Shown one piece after another: positions 17,971 to 27,109 of a stretch of 64,000 nt of DNA (positions within the stretch are counted from its first letter, which is position 1; each line of letters begins with the position of its first letter). Made by a program: the position numbers and the translations under genes. Source of the DNA: Thermovibrio guaymasensis (GTDB lineage: Bacteria; Aquificota; Aquificia; Desulfurobacteriales; Desulfurobacteriaceae); the NCBI RefSeq assembly GCF_003633715.1, contig NZ_RBIE01000001.1:186001-250000 (forward strand), written 5' to 3'. The notes below the pieces were generated by a model, which was not told where the DNA came from, did not search any database, and worked only from the letters and a program-made list of their open reading frames with translations.

Positions 17971-18690
17971 ATGCGAAGGTTCAAGATAGATAAAGTTAGA
18001 AATGGCGAGGCCTACCTGAGAGGGCAGGAGGCCCGCCATGCCCTTAAGGTTTTAAGGTTAAAGAAAGGTGATGAGATAATTGTCTTTGATGGAGAGGGTA
18101 AGGAGTATTTGGCAGTAATCTCTGCAGCCTCTCCTACCTCCGTTAAACTGAAAATCCTTGAGGAGACAAACGTAAACAGGGATAGCCCTTTAGACTCAAC
18201 CCTCTACATGGGTATAACAAACAAAGTGCAGAAACTTGAGCTTGCGATTCAGAAAACGACTGAACTTGGAGTTAAGAGAATTGTTCCGGTAATTTGCCGC
18301 CGCTCCTCAACTGCTCAGCTTATAAAGAACTGGGAAGGGAAGTTGAGGAGGTGGAGGGAAATTGCCGTTAACGCTTCAAAGCAGTGTGGTAGAACAGTTA
18401 TACCTGAGATATCAGAGCCGGTGAAGATTGAGGAGATTGAGGATAGTTCGGATCTCTCCTTTGTCCTATGGGAGAAAGGCGGAAAGTCCTTTAAAGACTA
18501 CCAGAGTTACTCTGCTTCTTCGGTTTCTTTCCTTGTCGGTCCCGAAGGAGGGCTTGAGAAGGAAGAGATAGAGCTCTTAAAAGAAAGGGGGTTTAAACCT
18601 ATTTATCTAGGTAAGAGAATTTTGAGGGCAGAGACTGCTGCAATTGCCGGAATGACCTTAATTCAGTACATATGGGGAGACCTTGGATAG
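17971..18690 (+). CDS. rsmE: 16S rRNA m3U1498 methyltransferase RsmE
   Basis: 239-aa SPOUT methyltransferase for 16S rRNA position U1498. The N-terminal PUA-like domain has [20 protein letters not shown]. The C-terminal knot carries [16 protein letters not shown] and [16 protein letters not shown], the SAM-binding loops of the family. ATG 17971 follows the clpC stop without a gap, so expression is probably coupled. Confidence 0.94.
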   Translation: MRRFKIDKVRNGEAYLRGQEARHALKVLRLKKGDEIIVFDGEGKEYLAVISAASPTSVKLKILEETNVNRDSPLDSTLYMGITNKVQKLELAIQKTTELGVKRIVPVICRRSSTAQLIKNWEGKLRRWREIAVNASKQCGRTVIPEISEPVKIEEIEDSSDLSFVLWEKGGKSFKDYQSYSASSVSFLVGPEGGLEKEEIELLKERGFKPIYLGKRILRAETAAIAGMTLIQYIWGDLG

Positions 18691-18691
18691 T

Positions 18692-19246
18692 ATGGAGGTT
18701 TTATTAGAAAGAGTTATAAACGGAAGAGTGTTAAAGGCGGTTCACGGGGATATTACCGAAGAAGGAACAGAGGCAATAGTTAACGCCGCTAACTCCCTCT
18801 TAAAACACGGTGGTGGTGTTGCTGGAGCAATTGTTAAGAAAGGGGGGAAGGTTATACAGGAAGAGAGCGATAGGATAGTTAGTGAGAGGGGTCCAGTTCC
18901 AGTTGGCGGCGCAGTCTATACGACGGCGGGGAACTTAAAGGCAAAGTACGTAATCCACGCAGTAGGTCCAATCTGGGGCGAAGGGGATGAGGAAAGGAAG
19001 TTAAGGAGTGCAGTTCGCTCTGCTCTGAAACTTGCCGACGAGCTCGGTCTAAACTCTATTGCCCTCCCTGCAATCAGCACCGGAATCTTCGGCTATCCGA
19101 AAAGGGAGGGAGTAAGAGTAATAGTTGATGAAGTTATCAGATACTTAGAGGAAAACCCTAGCACCTCACTGAAGAAAATCCACTTTACTGCAATAGATGG
19201 GGAAACTGCAGAGTTTTTTAAGGAAGAGATAAAGAGTCTAACCTAG
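18692..19246 (+). CDS. Macro-domain protein (ADP-ribose binding/hydrolase)
   Basis: 184-aa stand-alone macro domain. Motifs are [17 protein letters not shown] (adenine and catalytic Asn region), [13 protein letters not shown], the [16 protein letters not shown] strand, HAVGPIW and [13 protein letters not shown] (phosphate loop). Such proteins bind ADP-ribose and often hydrolyse ADP-ribosyl esters, O-acetyl-ADP-ribose or ADP-ribose on nucleic acid. ATG 18692 sits 2 bases after the rsmE stop; TTG 18683 is also possible. It ends close to the convergent rluD gene. Confidence 0.92.
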   Translation: MEVLLERVINGRVLKAVHGDITEEGTEAIVNAANSLLKHGGGVAGAIVKKGGKVIQEESDRIVSERGPVPVGGAVYTTAGNLKAKYVIHAVGPIWGEGDEERKLRSAVRSALKLADELGLNSIALPAISTGIFGYPKREGVRVIVDEVIRYLEENPSTSLKKIHFTAIDGETAEFFKEEIKSLT

Positions 19247-19256
19247 TTAATTTTTT

Positions 19257-20210
19257 TCATTTATTAGAGTTTTCCTTTAAGTATTCTAACACCCGTTTAT
19301 AACCAGGCGGGAGCTCCACCTCAAACTCCATCCTCTTTCCCGTTCTTGGGTGGTCAAAGGCGAGGTAGTAGGCGCACAGAGCGTGCATTCCCATCTCATC
19401 AATCAGTTCCCTCAGTTTCTCATCTTCTATTCTGCTCGGCTTATAGCCGTAGGTTCTATCACCGAGTAGCGGGTGGCCCAAGTTTGACATGTGGACCCTT
19501 ATCTGGTGAGTCCTTCCAGTTTCCAATTTACACTTTATTTCTGAAACGTTATGCTTTGGGAACTTCTCAATAACCCAGTAGTTTGTTATGGCCTCCTTAG
19601 GGCTTGTAGTGTTTGGGGAGAACTTCTTCCTGTCAAACTTATCCCTTCCTATTGGAAGAACTATTCTGTCGTAGTCTTTCTTCGGGATTCCGTAGATTAG
19701 AGCTCTGTAAAACCTACCAACTGTTCTGTTCTTAAACTGTTCAATCAAAGACTGCTGGGCAAGGTCGTTCTTTGCAACTACTAAAAGGCCTGCAGTATCC
19801 TTGTCTATTCTGTGGACTATTCCGGGCCTCAGTGCCCCTCCAATTCCTTCCAAGTCCTTACAGTGGTAGAGGAGGGCATTAACCAAAGTTCCGGAGTAGT
19901 GGCCAGGTGCCGGGTGAACTACCATTCCTGCAGGTTTATTTATGACAATAACGTCCCTATCTTCGTAAACTACGTCTAAGGGAATGTTCTCCGGCTTAAC
20001 CTCTATAGGCTCAGGTTCAGGGATTTCAAACTCTACAACCTGTCCTTCCTTTACTTTCTGGGATGGTTTTTTAACTACCTTTCCGTCAACTTTAACAAGT
20101 CCCTCTTCAATTATCCCCTTTGCCTGAGAGCGGGAGAGCTCACTTACCTCGCTTATGAACTGGTCAAGCCTCTTCTTTGAGTGTTCCTTTTCAACGACTA
20201 CTTTTTCCAT
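19257..20210 (-). CDS. rluD: RluD-family 23S rRNA pseudouridine synthase
   Basis: 317-aa RluA/RluD-type pseudouridine synthase. An N-terminal S4 RNA-binding domain (KKRLDQFISEVSELSRSQAK) is followed by the catalytic HRIDKDTAGLLVV, with Asp as nucleophile, and by LETGRTHQIRVHM. An N-terminal S4 domain favours RluD (helix 69 of 23S rRNA) over RluA. The start lies inside the mutS 3' end (13-base overlap). Confidence 0.9.
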   Translation of the reverse strand: MEKVVVEKEHSKKRLDQFISEVSELSRSQAKGIIEEGLVKVDGKVVKKPSQKVKEGQVVEFEIPEPEPIEVKPENIPLDVVYEDRDVIVINKPAGMVVHPAPGHYSGTLVNALLYHCKDLEGIGGALRPGIVHRIDKDTAGLLVVAKNDLAQQSLIEQFKNRTVGRFYRALIYGIPKKDYDRIVLPIGRDKFDRKKFSPNTTSPKEAITNYWVIEKFPKHNVSEIKCKLETGRTHQIRVHMSNLGHPLLGDRTYGYKPSRIEDEKLRELIDEMGMHALCAYYLAFDHPRTGKRMEFEVELPPGYKRVLEYLKENSNK

Positions 20211-22705
20211 TCTACTCCCTTTAAGCTCTCCTTTAGCCTTGCAAGGAGCATTAAGGCTTCAAGGGGAGTTGTTGTTGAGACTTCAATTTTCTCAATCTCA
20301 CTTATAACCCTTTCAACTTCCGGGGGAAGGACTTCAACCTTTTCTACCCTATACTCAACCTTTGGCTCGGCCGCTGAAAAGAGGGGAAGTTCACTATCGT
20401 TCCTCTTACCCTCAAGCTCAGCCAGAATCTCCCTTGCCCTTTCAATTACCTCTTTAGGAAGTCCTGCGATCTCTGCAACGTGAACTCCGTAAGATTTTTC
20501 AGATGCTCCTGGAAGTATCCTGTGGGTAAATACTACGTGGCCGTCAACTTCCTGAACTTCAGCGTGGTAGTTCTTAACTCCCTTCACCTTACCTTCAAGC
20601 TCCGTTAATTCGTGGTAGTGGGTAGCAAAGAGAGTCTTTGCTCCGATTCTACTGCTTATGTACTCAACGACTGCCCTTGCTATGCTCATCCCGTCATAGG
20701 TGCTCGTTCCCCTTCCAATTTCATCAAGGATTATTAAACTCTTTAGAGTTGCGTTCTTTAGTATGTTTGCAGTCTCTACCATTTCCATCATGAAGGTTGA
20801 AAGGCCTCTGCTCAGGTTATCTGCTGCACCGACCCTTGAGAAAATCCTGTCTGCAACGGAAATTTTTGCTTTCTTTGCAGGAATAAATGAGCCAATCTGC
20901 GCCATGAGGGTTAGTAGGGCTGTCTGGCGGAGGTAAACAGACTTACCTCCCATGTTTGGGCCGGTAATTATCAAAATGAAATCTTTGGGATTTAGCTCTG
21001 TATCGTTTGGAATAAACTCTTCGTCCAGTATCTTCTCTAGGACCGGGTGCTTACCCTCCTCTATTACTGTTTCGTATCCATCGTGAACTTGAGGCTTTAC
21101 GTAATCCCTTTCAACGGCAACTTTTGCAAGGGACTGAAGGACATCAAGGAGAGCTATCTTCTCAGCGGTCCTTGAAATTCTCGTAGCGTGGTTTGAGATA
21201 AAGTTCCTCAGCTGGCAGAAGAGCTGGTACTCAATCTTATCAATTCTTTCCTTTGCAGAAAGGACTTTCTCCTCAAACTCTTTAAGTTCCGGAGTTATAA
21301 ACCTTTCTGCGTTTACAAGGGTCTGCTTCCTTATGTAGTCCTTAGGAACGAGGTGAAGGTTTGGCTTTGAAACCTCTATATAGTAGCCAAAGACGTTGTT
21401 ATACCCCACTTTAAGGCTTGATATTCCCGTCCTCTTCCTCTCCCTTTCCTCTATCTCTTTTATTATCTTTTCTGCTTCGTTCTTTACCTTTCTGAGCTGG
21501 TCAAGTTCGGGGTGAATTCCTTCCTTTATAAGTCCTCCCTCTTTAGGGGAAAAGGGCGGATTTTCAACGAGCACCCTTTCAATTTCACAGTAAACGTCTT
21601 CAAGGGTATCAAGCTCCTTTGATAGTTGGGCCAAGAGGGGGGAAGAGAAGTTCTTTAAAAGTTCTTTGATCTTTGGAAGGTTCCTAAGTGAGTTCCTTAA
21701 GGAGGCTATCTCCTTGGGGTTTGCCATTCCTGAAGTTATTTTCGTTAATAGCCTCTCAATATCGTATACTTTTGATAGGGTTTCCCTTATCTCGTCTGCT
21801 ATTAAGAAGCTCTCCTTTAGCTCTTCAACTGCAGATAACCTCTTCTCTATTTCACCCACCTTCTTTAGTGGGTGGAGGAGCCAAAATTTGAGCAACCTCC
21901 TACCCATTCCTGTTTTCGTTCTATTTAAAACGTTAAAGAGGGTTGCCCCTGCTAACTTCTCGTTTATTGGCTCTAAGAGTTCCAAGTTCCTCTGGGTTTG
22001 AGGATCAACGTAGGCGTAGTCCCAACCTCTGTATTCCTTTGGTTCTTTCAGTTTTGGAACGAACTCCTTTTGTGTCTCCTTTACAAACTCCCTTAGGGCC
22101 TCAAGGGCTCCCTCCTTAAAGAGCTCCTCCCTCTTTTCTATTACGGCTTCAGGTATCAGAGTTTTTATTTTCCTCTCGTTTAAGTTTTCAGGTATTAGGA
22201 TTTCTTTTGGTTTAAACTTGGAAATTAGGCTTTTAACCTCTTCCCAGCTTGCCGTTGTGTAGAAGAGGTCTCCCGAAGAGATTTCAGCCCAGGCTACCTC
22301 AAACTCCTTTCCCTTCTGGGCTATGGCCATTAAGAATCTATCTTCACTTTCATCTTCAAAGTAAGTTCCCGGGGTTATTACCCTTACAACTCCTCTCTCA
22401 ACTACTTTCTTTCCCGGCTTTGGTTCTTCAAGCTGTTCGCATATTGCAACTTTGTACCCCTTCCTAACCAGCTTTGGAAGGTAACTCTCAAGGGCATGGT
22501 GGGGGATTCCGCACATTGGAGCTCTCTCCCCTCCCTTTCCAAAGGAGCGGGAGGTAAGGGCAATTTCAAGCTCCCTTGAGGCTATCTCTGCGTCTTCAAA
22601 GAACATTTCATAGAAGTCCCCCATTCTGAACATTAAGATTGCGTCCTTATACTTCTCTTTAAACTCAAGGTACTGTTTAAGGGCGGGGGTTATCTTCTTT
22701 GACAA
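20198..22705 (-). CDS. mutS: DNA mismatch repair protein MutS
   Basis: 835-aa MutS1. Domain I has the mismatch wedge GDFYEMFFEDAE (F-x-E just after). Connector, lever and clamp follow, then the ATPase with Walker A GPNMGGKSVYLRQ, LSRGLSTFMMEM, Walker B LIILDEIGRGTSTYDG and FATHYHEL. Start is TTG 22705 behind AGGAGG. It overlaps the upstream yacG by 29 bases and the downstream rluD by 13. Length is normal. Confidence 0.96.
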   Translation of the reverse strand: MSKKITPALKQYLEFKEKYKDAILMFRMGDFYEMFFEDAEIASRELEIALTSRSFGKGGERAPMCGIPHHALESYLPKLVRKGYKVAICEQLEEPKPGKKVVERGVVRVITPGTYFEDESEDRFLMAIAQKGKEFEVAWAEISSGDLFYTTASWEEVKSLISKFKPKEILIPENLNERKIKTLIPEAVIEKREELFKEGALEALREFVKETQKEFVPKLKEPKEYRGWDYAYVDPQTQRNLELLEPINEKLAGATLFNVLNRTKTGMGRRLLKFWLLHPLKKVGEIEKRLSAVEELKESFLIADEIRETLSKVYDIERLLTKITSGMANPKEIASLRNSLRNLPKIKELLKNFSSPLLAQLSKELDTLEDVYCEIERVLVENPPFSPKEGGLIKEGIHPELDQLRKVKNEAEKIIKEIEERERKRTGISSLKVGYNNVFGYYIEVSKPNLHLVPKDYIRKQTLVNAERFITPELKEFEEKVLSAKERIDKIEYQLFCQLRNFISNHATRISRTAEKIALLDVLQSLAKVAVERDYVKPQVHDGYETVIEEGKHPVLEKILDEEFIPNDTELNPKDFILIITGPNMGGKSVYLRQTALLTLMAQIGSFIPAKKAKISVADRIFSRVGAADNLSRGLSTFMMEMVETANILKNATLKSLIILDEIGRGTSTYDGMSIARAVVEYISSRIGAKTLFATHYHELTELEGKVKGVKNYHAEVQEVDGHVVFTHRILPGASEKSYGVHVAEIAGLPKEVIERAREILAELEGKRNDSELPLFSAAEPKVEYRVEKVEVLPPEVERVISEIEKIEVSTTTPLEALMLLARLKESLKGVEWKK

Positions 22706-22865
22706 CCTCTCCTCCTAAATCAATTTCCTCAGCTACCAAGTACTCTTCACTTAGCCACTTGTGAAGGTCTGCAAGTTTACACTCTTCACTACAGAAAGGT
22801 CTAAAAGGGTTTCCTTCCCAAAGGGTTTCCCTTCCACAGTTGGGGCATTTAACTCTCTTTTCCAT
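22677..22865 (-). CDS. yacG: YacG-like small zinc protein
   Basis: 62-aa protein with CPNC (C7, C10) and FCSEEC (C25, C29), followed by DLHKWLSEEY, the pattern of YacG. In E. coli YacG binds GyrB and inhibits gyrase. ATG 22865 has GGGAGAGG just upstream; a longer in-frame reading to 23111 is not supported and would run over the plus-strand gene. It is the first gene of yacG-mutS-rluD. Confidence 0.85.
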   Translation of the reverse strand: MEKRVKCPNCGRETLWEGNPFRPFCSEECKLADLHKWLSEEYLVAEEIDLGGEVVKEDNPRP

Positions 22866-22964
22866 AGCCTCTCCCTGTTTCATTTCCCATAAAATTAGGA
22901 AATTTTTGTTTAAAAGGGGGACTATATTATAGAAGTGGGTAATTTGCAGCTCAGGAGGTAGAAG

Positions 22965-23279
22965 ATGAAAGTTGCCGTTCCACTGGAAGGTAGCTCCGGT
23001 CTTGATTCTCCAGTATGTGAGCACTTTGGGAGAGCTCCCTACTTTGCTCTGATTACCGTTAAAGATGGAGAAGTTGAAGTTGATATATTTGAGAACCCTA
23101 TAGTTGAGCACAGTGCAGGGGCAATACCCCAGATGCTTGCAGAACAGGGAGTAAATAGAGTTATAGCTACGAGGATAGGAGAAAAGGCGAGGGCTTTCTT
23201 TAACCAGCTTGGTATAGACGTAACAACTGGAGTTACAGGAACTCTCAGGGATGTTGTAGATATGTTAAAAGGAGAGTAA
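22965..23279 (+). CDS. NifX/NafY-type dinitrogenase cofactor-family protein 1
   Basis: 104-aa single-domain member of the Fe-Mo cofactor biosynthesis family (NifX, NifB C-terminus). Marks are MKVAVPLEGSSGLDSPVCEHFGRAPYF at the start, the central GAIPQMLAEQGVN and a GEKARAFFNQLGI helix. Start is ATG behind AGGAGG. Stand-alone members occur widely in non-diazotrophs beside MinD-like ATPases with ferredoxin inserts, as here. They are thought to bind metal-sulfur clusters, but the role is not settled. No nif structural genes are seen. Confidence 0.87.
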   Translation: MKVAVPLEGSSGLDSPVCEHFGRAPYFALITVKDGEVEVDIFENPIVEHSAGAIPQMLAEQGVNRVIATRIGEKARAFFNQLGIDVTTGVTGTLRDVVDMLKGE

Positions 23280-23394
23280 AAAAAACAGTAAGCGTTTTTA
23301 AGTTTTCCTGTTTTAGGCTTTGGTAGGGTCTTTTTAAATTTGTGTTTTGGTTTGCTAACTTAATTTTAATACCCTTATTCCTTAGGGGGCATGT

Positions 23395-24249
23395 ATGATA
23401 ATTAGCGTATCCGGCGGTAAAGGTGGAACGGGTAAGTCAACTGTATCTACCAGCTTGGCTATTTTGCTTAAGGAGTTTACCCTTGTTGACTTAGACGTTG
23501 AGGCTCCTAACGACCATATCCTTTTAAACGTAAACCTTTCAGAAGGTATTTCTGTAAAGCTCTTTAAGCCGAAGTTCAATCACGAATACTGTACAGGTTG
23601 CGGTAAGTGTGCGGAGGTCTGCAACGATAACGCAATAGTTCTGAATAGAGAGGGAAAGCCGATACTTTTAGATGACCTGTGTGCAGGGTGTACGGCATGT
23701 AAACTGATATGTCCTGAAAGAGGAGCTATAGAGGATGACTTCAAAGTTGTAGGGCATATATACGAGAACAAAACTCCTTACGGTTTTAAGCTGATAACCG
23801 GAGAGCTCTTAGAGGGTGAAGAGCGGACCTATAAAGTCCTCCTTGAAACTAAAAAGAGAGCTCTCAAGGAAGGGGGAAACCTAATCTTTGATACTGCAGC
23901 CGGTGCAGGTAACTCAATATTTAAGGCTTTAGAGGGTTCTGATATTGTCGTTGCCGTTACAGAGCCTACCCCCTTTGGAGCGAGGGATTTAGAGAAAATC
24001 CTCTATACAACTTCTTACCTTAAGTTGAAAACGGTGATTGTTATAAATAAAAGCGGTGTAGGTGATGAGGAAGAGATTCTCTCCCTTTCGAAGAAGTACG
24101 GGTGTCCTATAGTAGGGAGGATTCCTTACAGTGAGGAAATTATTAAGTGTTATTTCTCAAAAACGCCGATTGTGAATACAGACCTTCCTGAGGCGAAAGT
24201 TTTCTACGAGATTAAAGAGAGAATTCTGGAGGAAGTGAAATGCAGTTGA
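23395..24249 (+). CDS. MinD/Mrp-type ATPase with inserted 2[4Fe-4S] ferredoxin, copy 1
   Basis: 284-aa P-loop ATPase with deviant Walker A VSGGKGGTGKST at the N-terminus. At about 60-115 a bacterial-type ferredoxin domain is inserted, with CTGCGKCAEVC and CAGCTACKLICP; the ATPase fold then resumes (LIFDTAAGAGNS, VAVTEPTPFGARDLE). The family (COG1149) is linked to iron-sulfur or metallocofactor handling in anaerobes, with unknown client. It overlaps the next gene by 10 bases, and the pair probably forms a heterodimer. Confidence 0.9.
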   Translation: MIISVSGGKGGTGKSTVSTSLAILLKEFTLVDLDVEAPNDHILLNVNLSEGISVKLFKPKFNHEYCTGCGKCAEVCNDNAIVLNREGKPILLDDLCAGCTACKLICPERGAIEDDFKVVGHIYENKTPYGFKLITGELLEGEERTYKVLLETKKRALKEGGNLIFDTAAGAGNSIFKALEGSDIVVAVTEPTPFGARDLEKILYTTSYLKLKTVIVINKSGVGDEEEILSLSKKYGCPIVGRIPYSEEIIKCYFSKTPIVNTDLPEAKVFYEIKERILEEVKCS

Positions 24250-25112
24250 CCGTTGCAAGTGGAAAGGGAGGTGTGGGTAAGTCCTCAATTACTGCATCTT
24301 TGGCCTATTTACTCTCTAAAGGTAGGAAGATCGTAGCCCTTGATGCAGATGCAGATACGCCTAACCTTGAAATACTCTTAAACGTAGAAAACTGGAAGGA
24401 GAAGAGGCCTTTTGAAGGGGAGAGGGTTGCTGTAATAGACCCTAAAAAGTGTACAGGCTGCGGTATCTGTGCCCTTCACTGCCCTTACGAGTGTATATAC
24501 CCTGAATCTGGATATTACAGAGTTAATGAAATACTTTGTGAAGGCTGTAACGTCTGCTCCATAGTCTGCCCGCACGAAGACGTTATCTCCTTTAAACCCA
24601 CAGTTCCCGGGTACGTGAAGTGGGGAATAACTTCTTACGGTTTTCCCCTTGTAACGGCTGAGCTACTTCCCGGTAGGCCAAACTCTGGAAAGTTGGTCTT
24701 TGAAGCAAAGAAGAGGGCAAAACAGTTTGAAAGGGATTTGCTCCTCATAGATGCAGCGGCTGGCATAGGCTGTTCTGTAATAGCAAGCCTTAACGGAAGC
24801 GATTACGTACTGGTTGTCGTTGAACCTACAGAAGTTTCCCTGTTTGACGCAGAAAGGCTGTTAAAGATAGTTAATCACTTTGGTTTAAAAGCTGTTGCAG
24901 TTATTAATAAGTTTGACGTTAATAGGGATTTTTCAGAGAGATTAGAGAGCCACTTTGAAGAGAAGGGTATAAAGGTAGTAGGGAAAATCCCTTACGATAG
25001 GTCTGTTGTTGAAGCCTTAATAAGGGGAAAACCGGTTGTTGAAGAATATCCCGGTTCTCCCTTTTCAAAGGCACTGGAAAGAGTAGTTCAGAGTTTAGAG
25101 GAGCTCCTTTAG
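24240..25112 (+). CDS. MinD/Mrp-type ATPase with inserted 2[4Fe-4S] ferredoxin, copy 2
   Basis: 290-aa paralogue of the preceding gene: Walker A VASGKGGVGKSS, ALDADADTPNLEILL, ferredoxin insert CTGCGICALHCP and CEGCNVCSIVCP, then LLIDAAAGIGCSV and VVEPTEVSLFDAERL. The last Walker A residue is Ser in place of Thr, which is compatible with activity. It converges on the second NifX-like gene, with which it overlaps by 18 bases. Confidence 0.9.
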   Translation: MQLTVASGKGGVGKSSITASLAYLLSKGRKIVALDADADTPNLEILLNVENWKEKRPFEGERVAVIDPKKCTGCGICALHCPYECIYPESGYYRVNEILCEGCNVCSIVCPHEDVISFKPTVPGYVKWGITSYGFPLVTAELLPGRPNSGKLVFEAKKRAKQFERDLLLIDAAAGIGCSVIASLNGSDYVLVVVEPTEVSLFDAERLLKIVNHFGLKAVAVINKFDVNRDFSERLESHFEEKGIKVVGKIPYDRSVVEALIRGKPVVEEYPGSPFSKALERVVQSLEELL

Positions 25113-25397
25113 GCTTTTAAGCCCTTCCCTTACCTCAACTGTTATTCCTGCCTGCTCCAGTGCAGATTTTGCGTTGGGACCTGCAGGCTTTTTGAGTATA
25201 ACCTTAGCAACTCCAAGGTTTATTGCGAACTGAGAAGCTTTTACACCTGCTCCGCCTGTAGCTGATGCTCCAGGGTTCTCGTAGAACTCAACGTTGCCGT
25301 TTTCAATAACTGCAAAGTAGGGAGCTCTTCCAAACTCGTCTGAAACTTCGGCGTTTCTGTCCTTACTAGAAACTGGAACTAGTATTCTCATTTTCAC
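25095..25397 (-). CDS. NifX/NafY-type dinitrogenase cofactor-family protein 2
   Basis: 100-aa paralogue of the gene at 22965: MRILVPVSSKDRNAEVSDEFGRAPYFAV, GGAGVKASQFAINLGV and KSALEQAGI. The first Met (MK) lies 2 codons before the MRILV core, and AGGTG precedes it. It is on the opposite strand to the ATPase pair but shares its 3' end, completing a four-gene set. Confidence 0.87.
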   Translation of the reverse strand: MKMRILVPVSSKDRNAEVSDEFGRAPYFAVIENGNVEFYENPGASATGGAGVKASQFAINLGVAKVILKKPAGPNAKSALEQAGITVEVREGLKSLKELL

Positions 25398-25448
25398 CTC
25401 CTATTGACACCTCTGTGGATGAGTCCTATATTTCCTATCAGCAATTTA

Positions 25449-25535
25449 GCGGGAGTGGCGGAATCGGCAGACGCGCCGTCTTGAGGGGGCGGTGCCCTTA
25501 CGGGCGTGCGGGTTCAAATCCCGCCTCCCGCACCA
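25449..25535 (+). tRNA. tRNA-Leu (anticodon GAG)
   Basis: Class II tRNA with acceptor stem GCGGGAG/CTCCCGC (25449-25455 and 25525-25531), discriminator A and encoded CCA (25533-25535). The anticodon stem CCGTC/GGCGG encloses loop TTGAGGG, giving anticodon GAG. It has a long variable arm (GCCC...GGGC) and the T-loop TTCAAAT, as expected for leucine. Confidence 0.95.
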
Positions 25536-25536
25536 C

Positions 25537-26562
25537 TTAAATTTCCTCTCCCTTAACCATCCTCTTTAACTTCTCAGCTTGGTCTTTAGTTCCGATAATA
25601 ATCAGTTTGTCCCCTTCCAAAACCATTGTTGTAGATGTCGGGTTCAGTATGAATGAGCCGTCCTCCCTCCTTATTCCGATAACTATAACTCCGGTTTTCT
25701 TTGGGATATCAAGTTCTTTTAGTAGTTTGCCGTGGAAAGGCGAACCTTTAGGGACCTCAACCTCTTCCAGTCTAAGGTCTATTTCTCCGTGGTGGGTAAC
25801 GATATCAAGGAAGGAAACCACACTCGGTCTAATTGCAAGGGATGCCATCCTCAAACCGCCTATAACGTTTGGGAGTATTACTTCTGTAGCTCCGGCCCTC
25901 TTAAGCTTTATTACGTTTTCTTCTCTATTTGCCCTTGTTACTATTCTAAGTCTTGGGTTGAGGTTTTTTGCCGAAAGGGTTATGAATAGGTTGTCTGCAT
26001 CGTCTGCGGTTGCGACAATCATGTTTGCTGCAGACTTTACTCCAGCTTTTATTAGAGTTTCATCCTGAGTTGCATCTCCGTGGATGTAGATCAAGTTGGG
26101 GTATTTCTCCTTTGCCTCCTCTATTCTCTCCTCGTTCTTTTCAATTACTACAAATGGAATTTTCTCTCGGGAGAGCTCTTTAACTGCTGCCTGTCCCGTC
26201 CTTCCAAGTCCGCAGACGATTGTATGGTTTTTAAGCTTAGCTACCATCTTTTCCATCCTCTTCGTTGTAAATATTTTCCTCAGTTCTCCTTCAAAGATCA
26301 TTGAAGCTACGGTTGAGGCCCCGTAGGCAAACAGCGCAAAGGCCACGACAATAACTGCCATAGTGAATATCTTTCCGGGGACGGAAAGGGGGTGGACTTC
26401 TCCGTAGCCTACAGTTGAAATTGTTATTACTGTATGCCAGAGGCAGTCAAGCCAGCTCCAACCTTCAATGAGCTTTATTCCAGTGGTTGAAACTATGACT
26501 AAAAGTAGGAGAGTTGCTAGAATAGATAAGGATTTTTTTACTGTTGTACTGTAAGTTACCAT
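25537..26562 (-). CDS. Two-TM potassium channel with RCK (TrkA-N/TrkA-C) domains
   Basis: 341-aa K+ channel. There is a membrane helix near residues 10-30, the pore helix and selectivity filter TVGYGE (about 50-55), then a second helix. A cytosolic RCK domain starts with HTIVCGLGRTGQAAVKEL (Rossmann nucleotide site), and a TrkA-C domain is at the end (RREDGSFILNPTSTTMVL...GDKLIIIGT). This is the MthK/Kch layout, gated by ligand binding to a ring of RCK domains. It ends 2 bases from the tRNA-Leu gene on the other strand. Confidence 0.93.
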   Translation of the reverse strand: MVTYSTTVKKSLSILATLLLLVIVSTTGIKLIEGWSWLDCLWHTVITISTVGYGEVHPLSVPGKIFTMAVIVVAFALFAYGASTVASMIFEGELRKIFTTKRMEKMVAKLKNHTIVCGLGRTGQAAVKELSREKIPFVVIEKNEERIEEAKEKYPNLIYIHGDATQDETLIKAGVKSAANMIVATADDADNLFITLSAKNLNPRLRIVTRANREENVIKLKRAGATEVILPNVIGGLRMASLAIRPSVVSFLDIVTHHGEIDLRLEEVEVPKGSPFHGKLLKELDIPKKTGVIVIGIRREDGSFILNPTSTTMVLEGDKLIIIGTKDQAEKLKRMVKGEEI

Positions 26563-26602
26563 TTTCCCCTCTTTAGTTATTTAATTTTTACAGGAGTTTA
26601 AA

Positions 26603-27109
26603 GTGAAATTCAAGTTCTTTTTCATTGGGAAGATTCCGAGTAAGGCAAACTATAAAAAGATATCCCATAGGAGGATAAACGGTGAGCTTAAACCTTTTAT
26701 AATGAACAACCCTCAAGTTCTCTCTTCCCAGAGGGAGGCCCTCTACCAGCTTCACCTTCAGAAGCTCAACTACGGCCTTGATAAGTTTCCAATTACAAAG
26801 CCGGTGAAAGTTTCTTTAACCTTTTACCTATCCGGTAGGGTACGTCAGAGGGATATTGATAACGCTGAGAAGTTTGTGGGTGATATCCTTGAGAAGGGAG
26901 AGATTTTAAAGAGGGACTCCCTTATTTACCAGAAGGAAAGGGTAGAGAAGAGATTGGGTATAAAGGGCTTTGAGGAGATCGTTGAGATAGACATTGAGGT
27001 AATTTCCGACGATGTAAGGCTTGAGCTTGAGAGGGGAAAGCCTACATTTCCTCCTGAGTTTTACGAGTTTTTAAAGAAGATGAAGTTGGAGCTCCCAAAT
27101 GAGAGTTGA
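26603..27109 (+). CDS. RusA-family Holliday junction endonuclease-like protein
   Basis: 168-aa protein. The core RQRDIDNAEKFVGDILEKG carries the D84-x-D86-N pair and D94 of RusA, and D105 in KRDSLIYQKERVEKR fits the fourth acidic position and following basic strand. RusA cuts Holliday junctions and is often phage-borne, but here it sits in ordinary chromosome and overlaps the next gene by 11 bases. The C-terminal 40 residues (RLELERGKPTFPPEFYEFLKK) extend beyond the RusA domain. Confidence 0.75.
   Translation: MKFKFFFIGKIPSKANYKKISHRRINGELKPFIMNNPQVLSSQREALYQLHLQKLNYGLDKFPITKPVKVSLTFYLSGRVRQRDIDNAEKFVGDILEKGEILKRDSLIYQKERVEKRLGIKGFEEIVEIDIEVISDDVRLELERGKPTFPPEFYEFLKKMKLELPNES

Noticed and set aside
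22677-23111. A 144-aa minus-strand reading with a long hydrophobic N-terminus
   Set aside because: The yacG start at 22865 has a good ribosome site, and the extension would overlap the plus-strand NifX-like gene and its promoter.
23037-25397. Nitrogenase cluster
   Set aside because: NifX-like and ferredoxin-ATPase genes are present, but no nifH, nifD, nifK or nifE/N; the domain family is broader than nitrogenase.
25449-25535. tRNA-Leu as an integration site
   Set aside because: No direct repeat of its 3' end was noticed downstream, and the flanking genes are ordinary.
26603-27109. Prophage remnant suggested by the RusA-like gene
   Set aside because: No integrase, structural or lysis genes nearby, no attachment repeats seen beside tRNA-Leu, and the gene overlaps an ordinary oxidoreductase gene.
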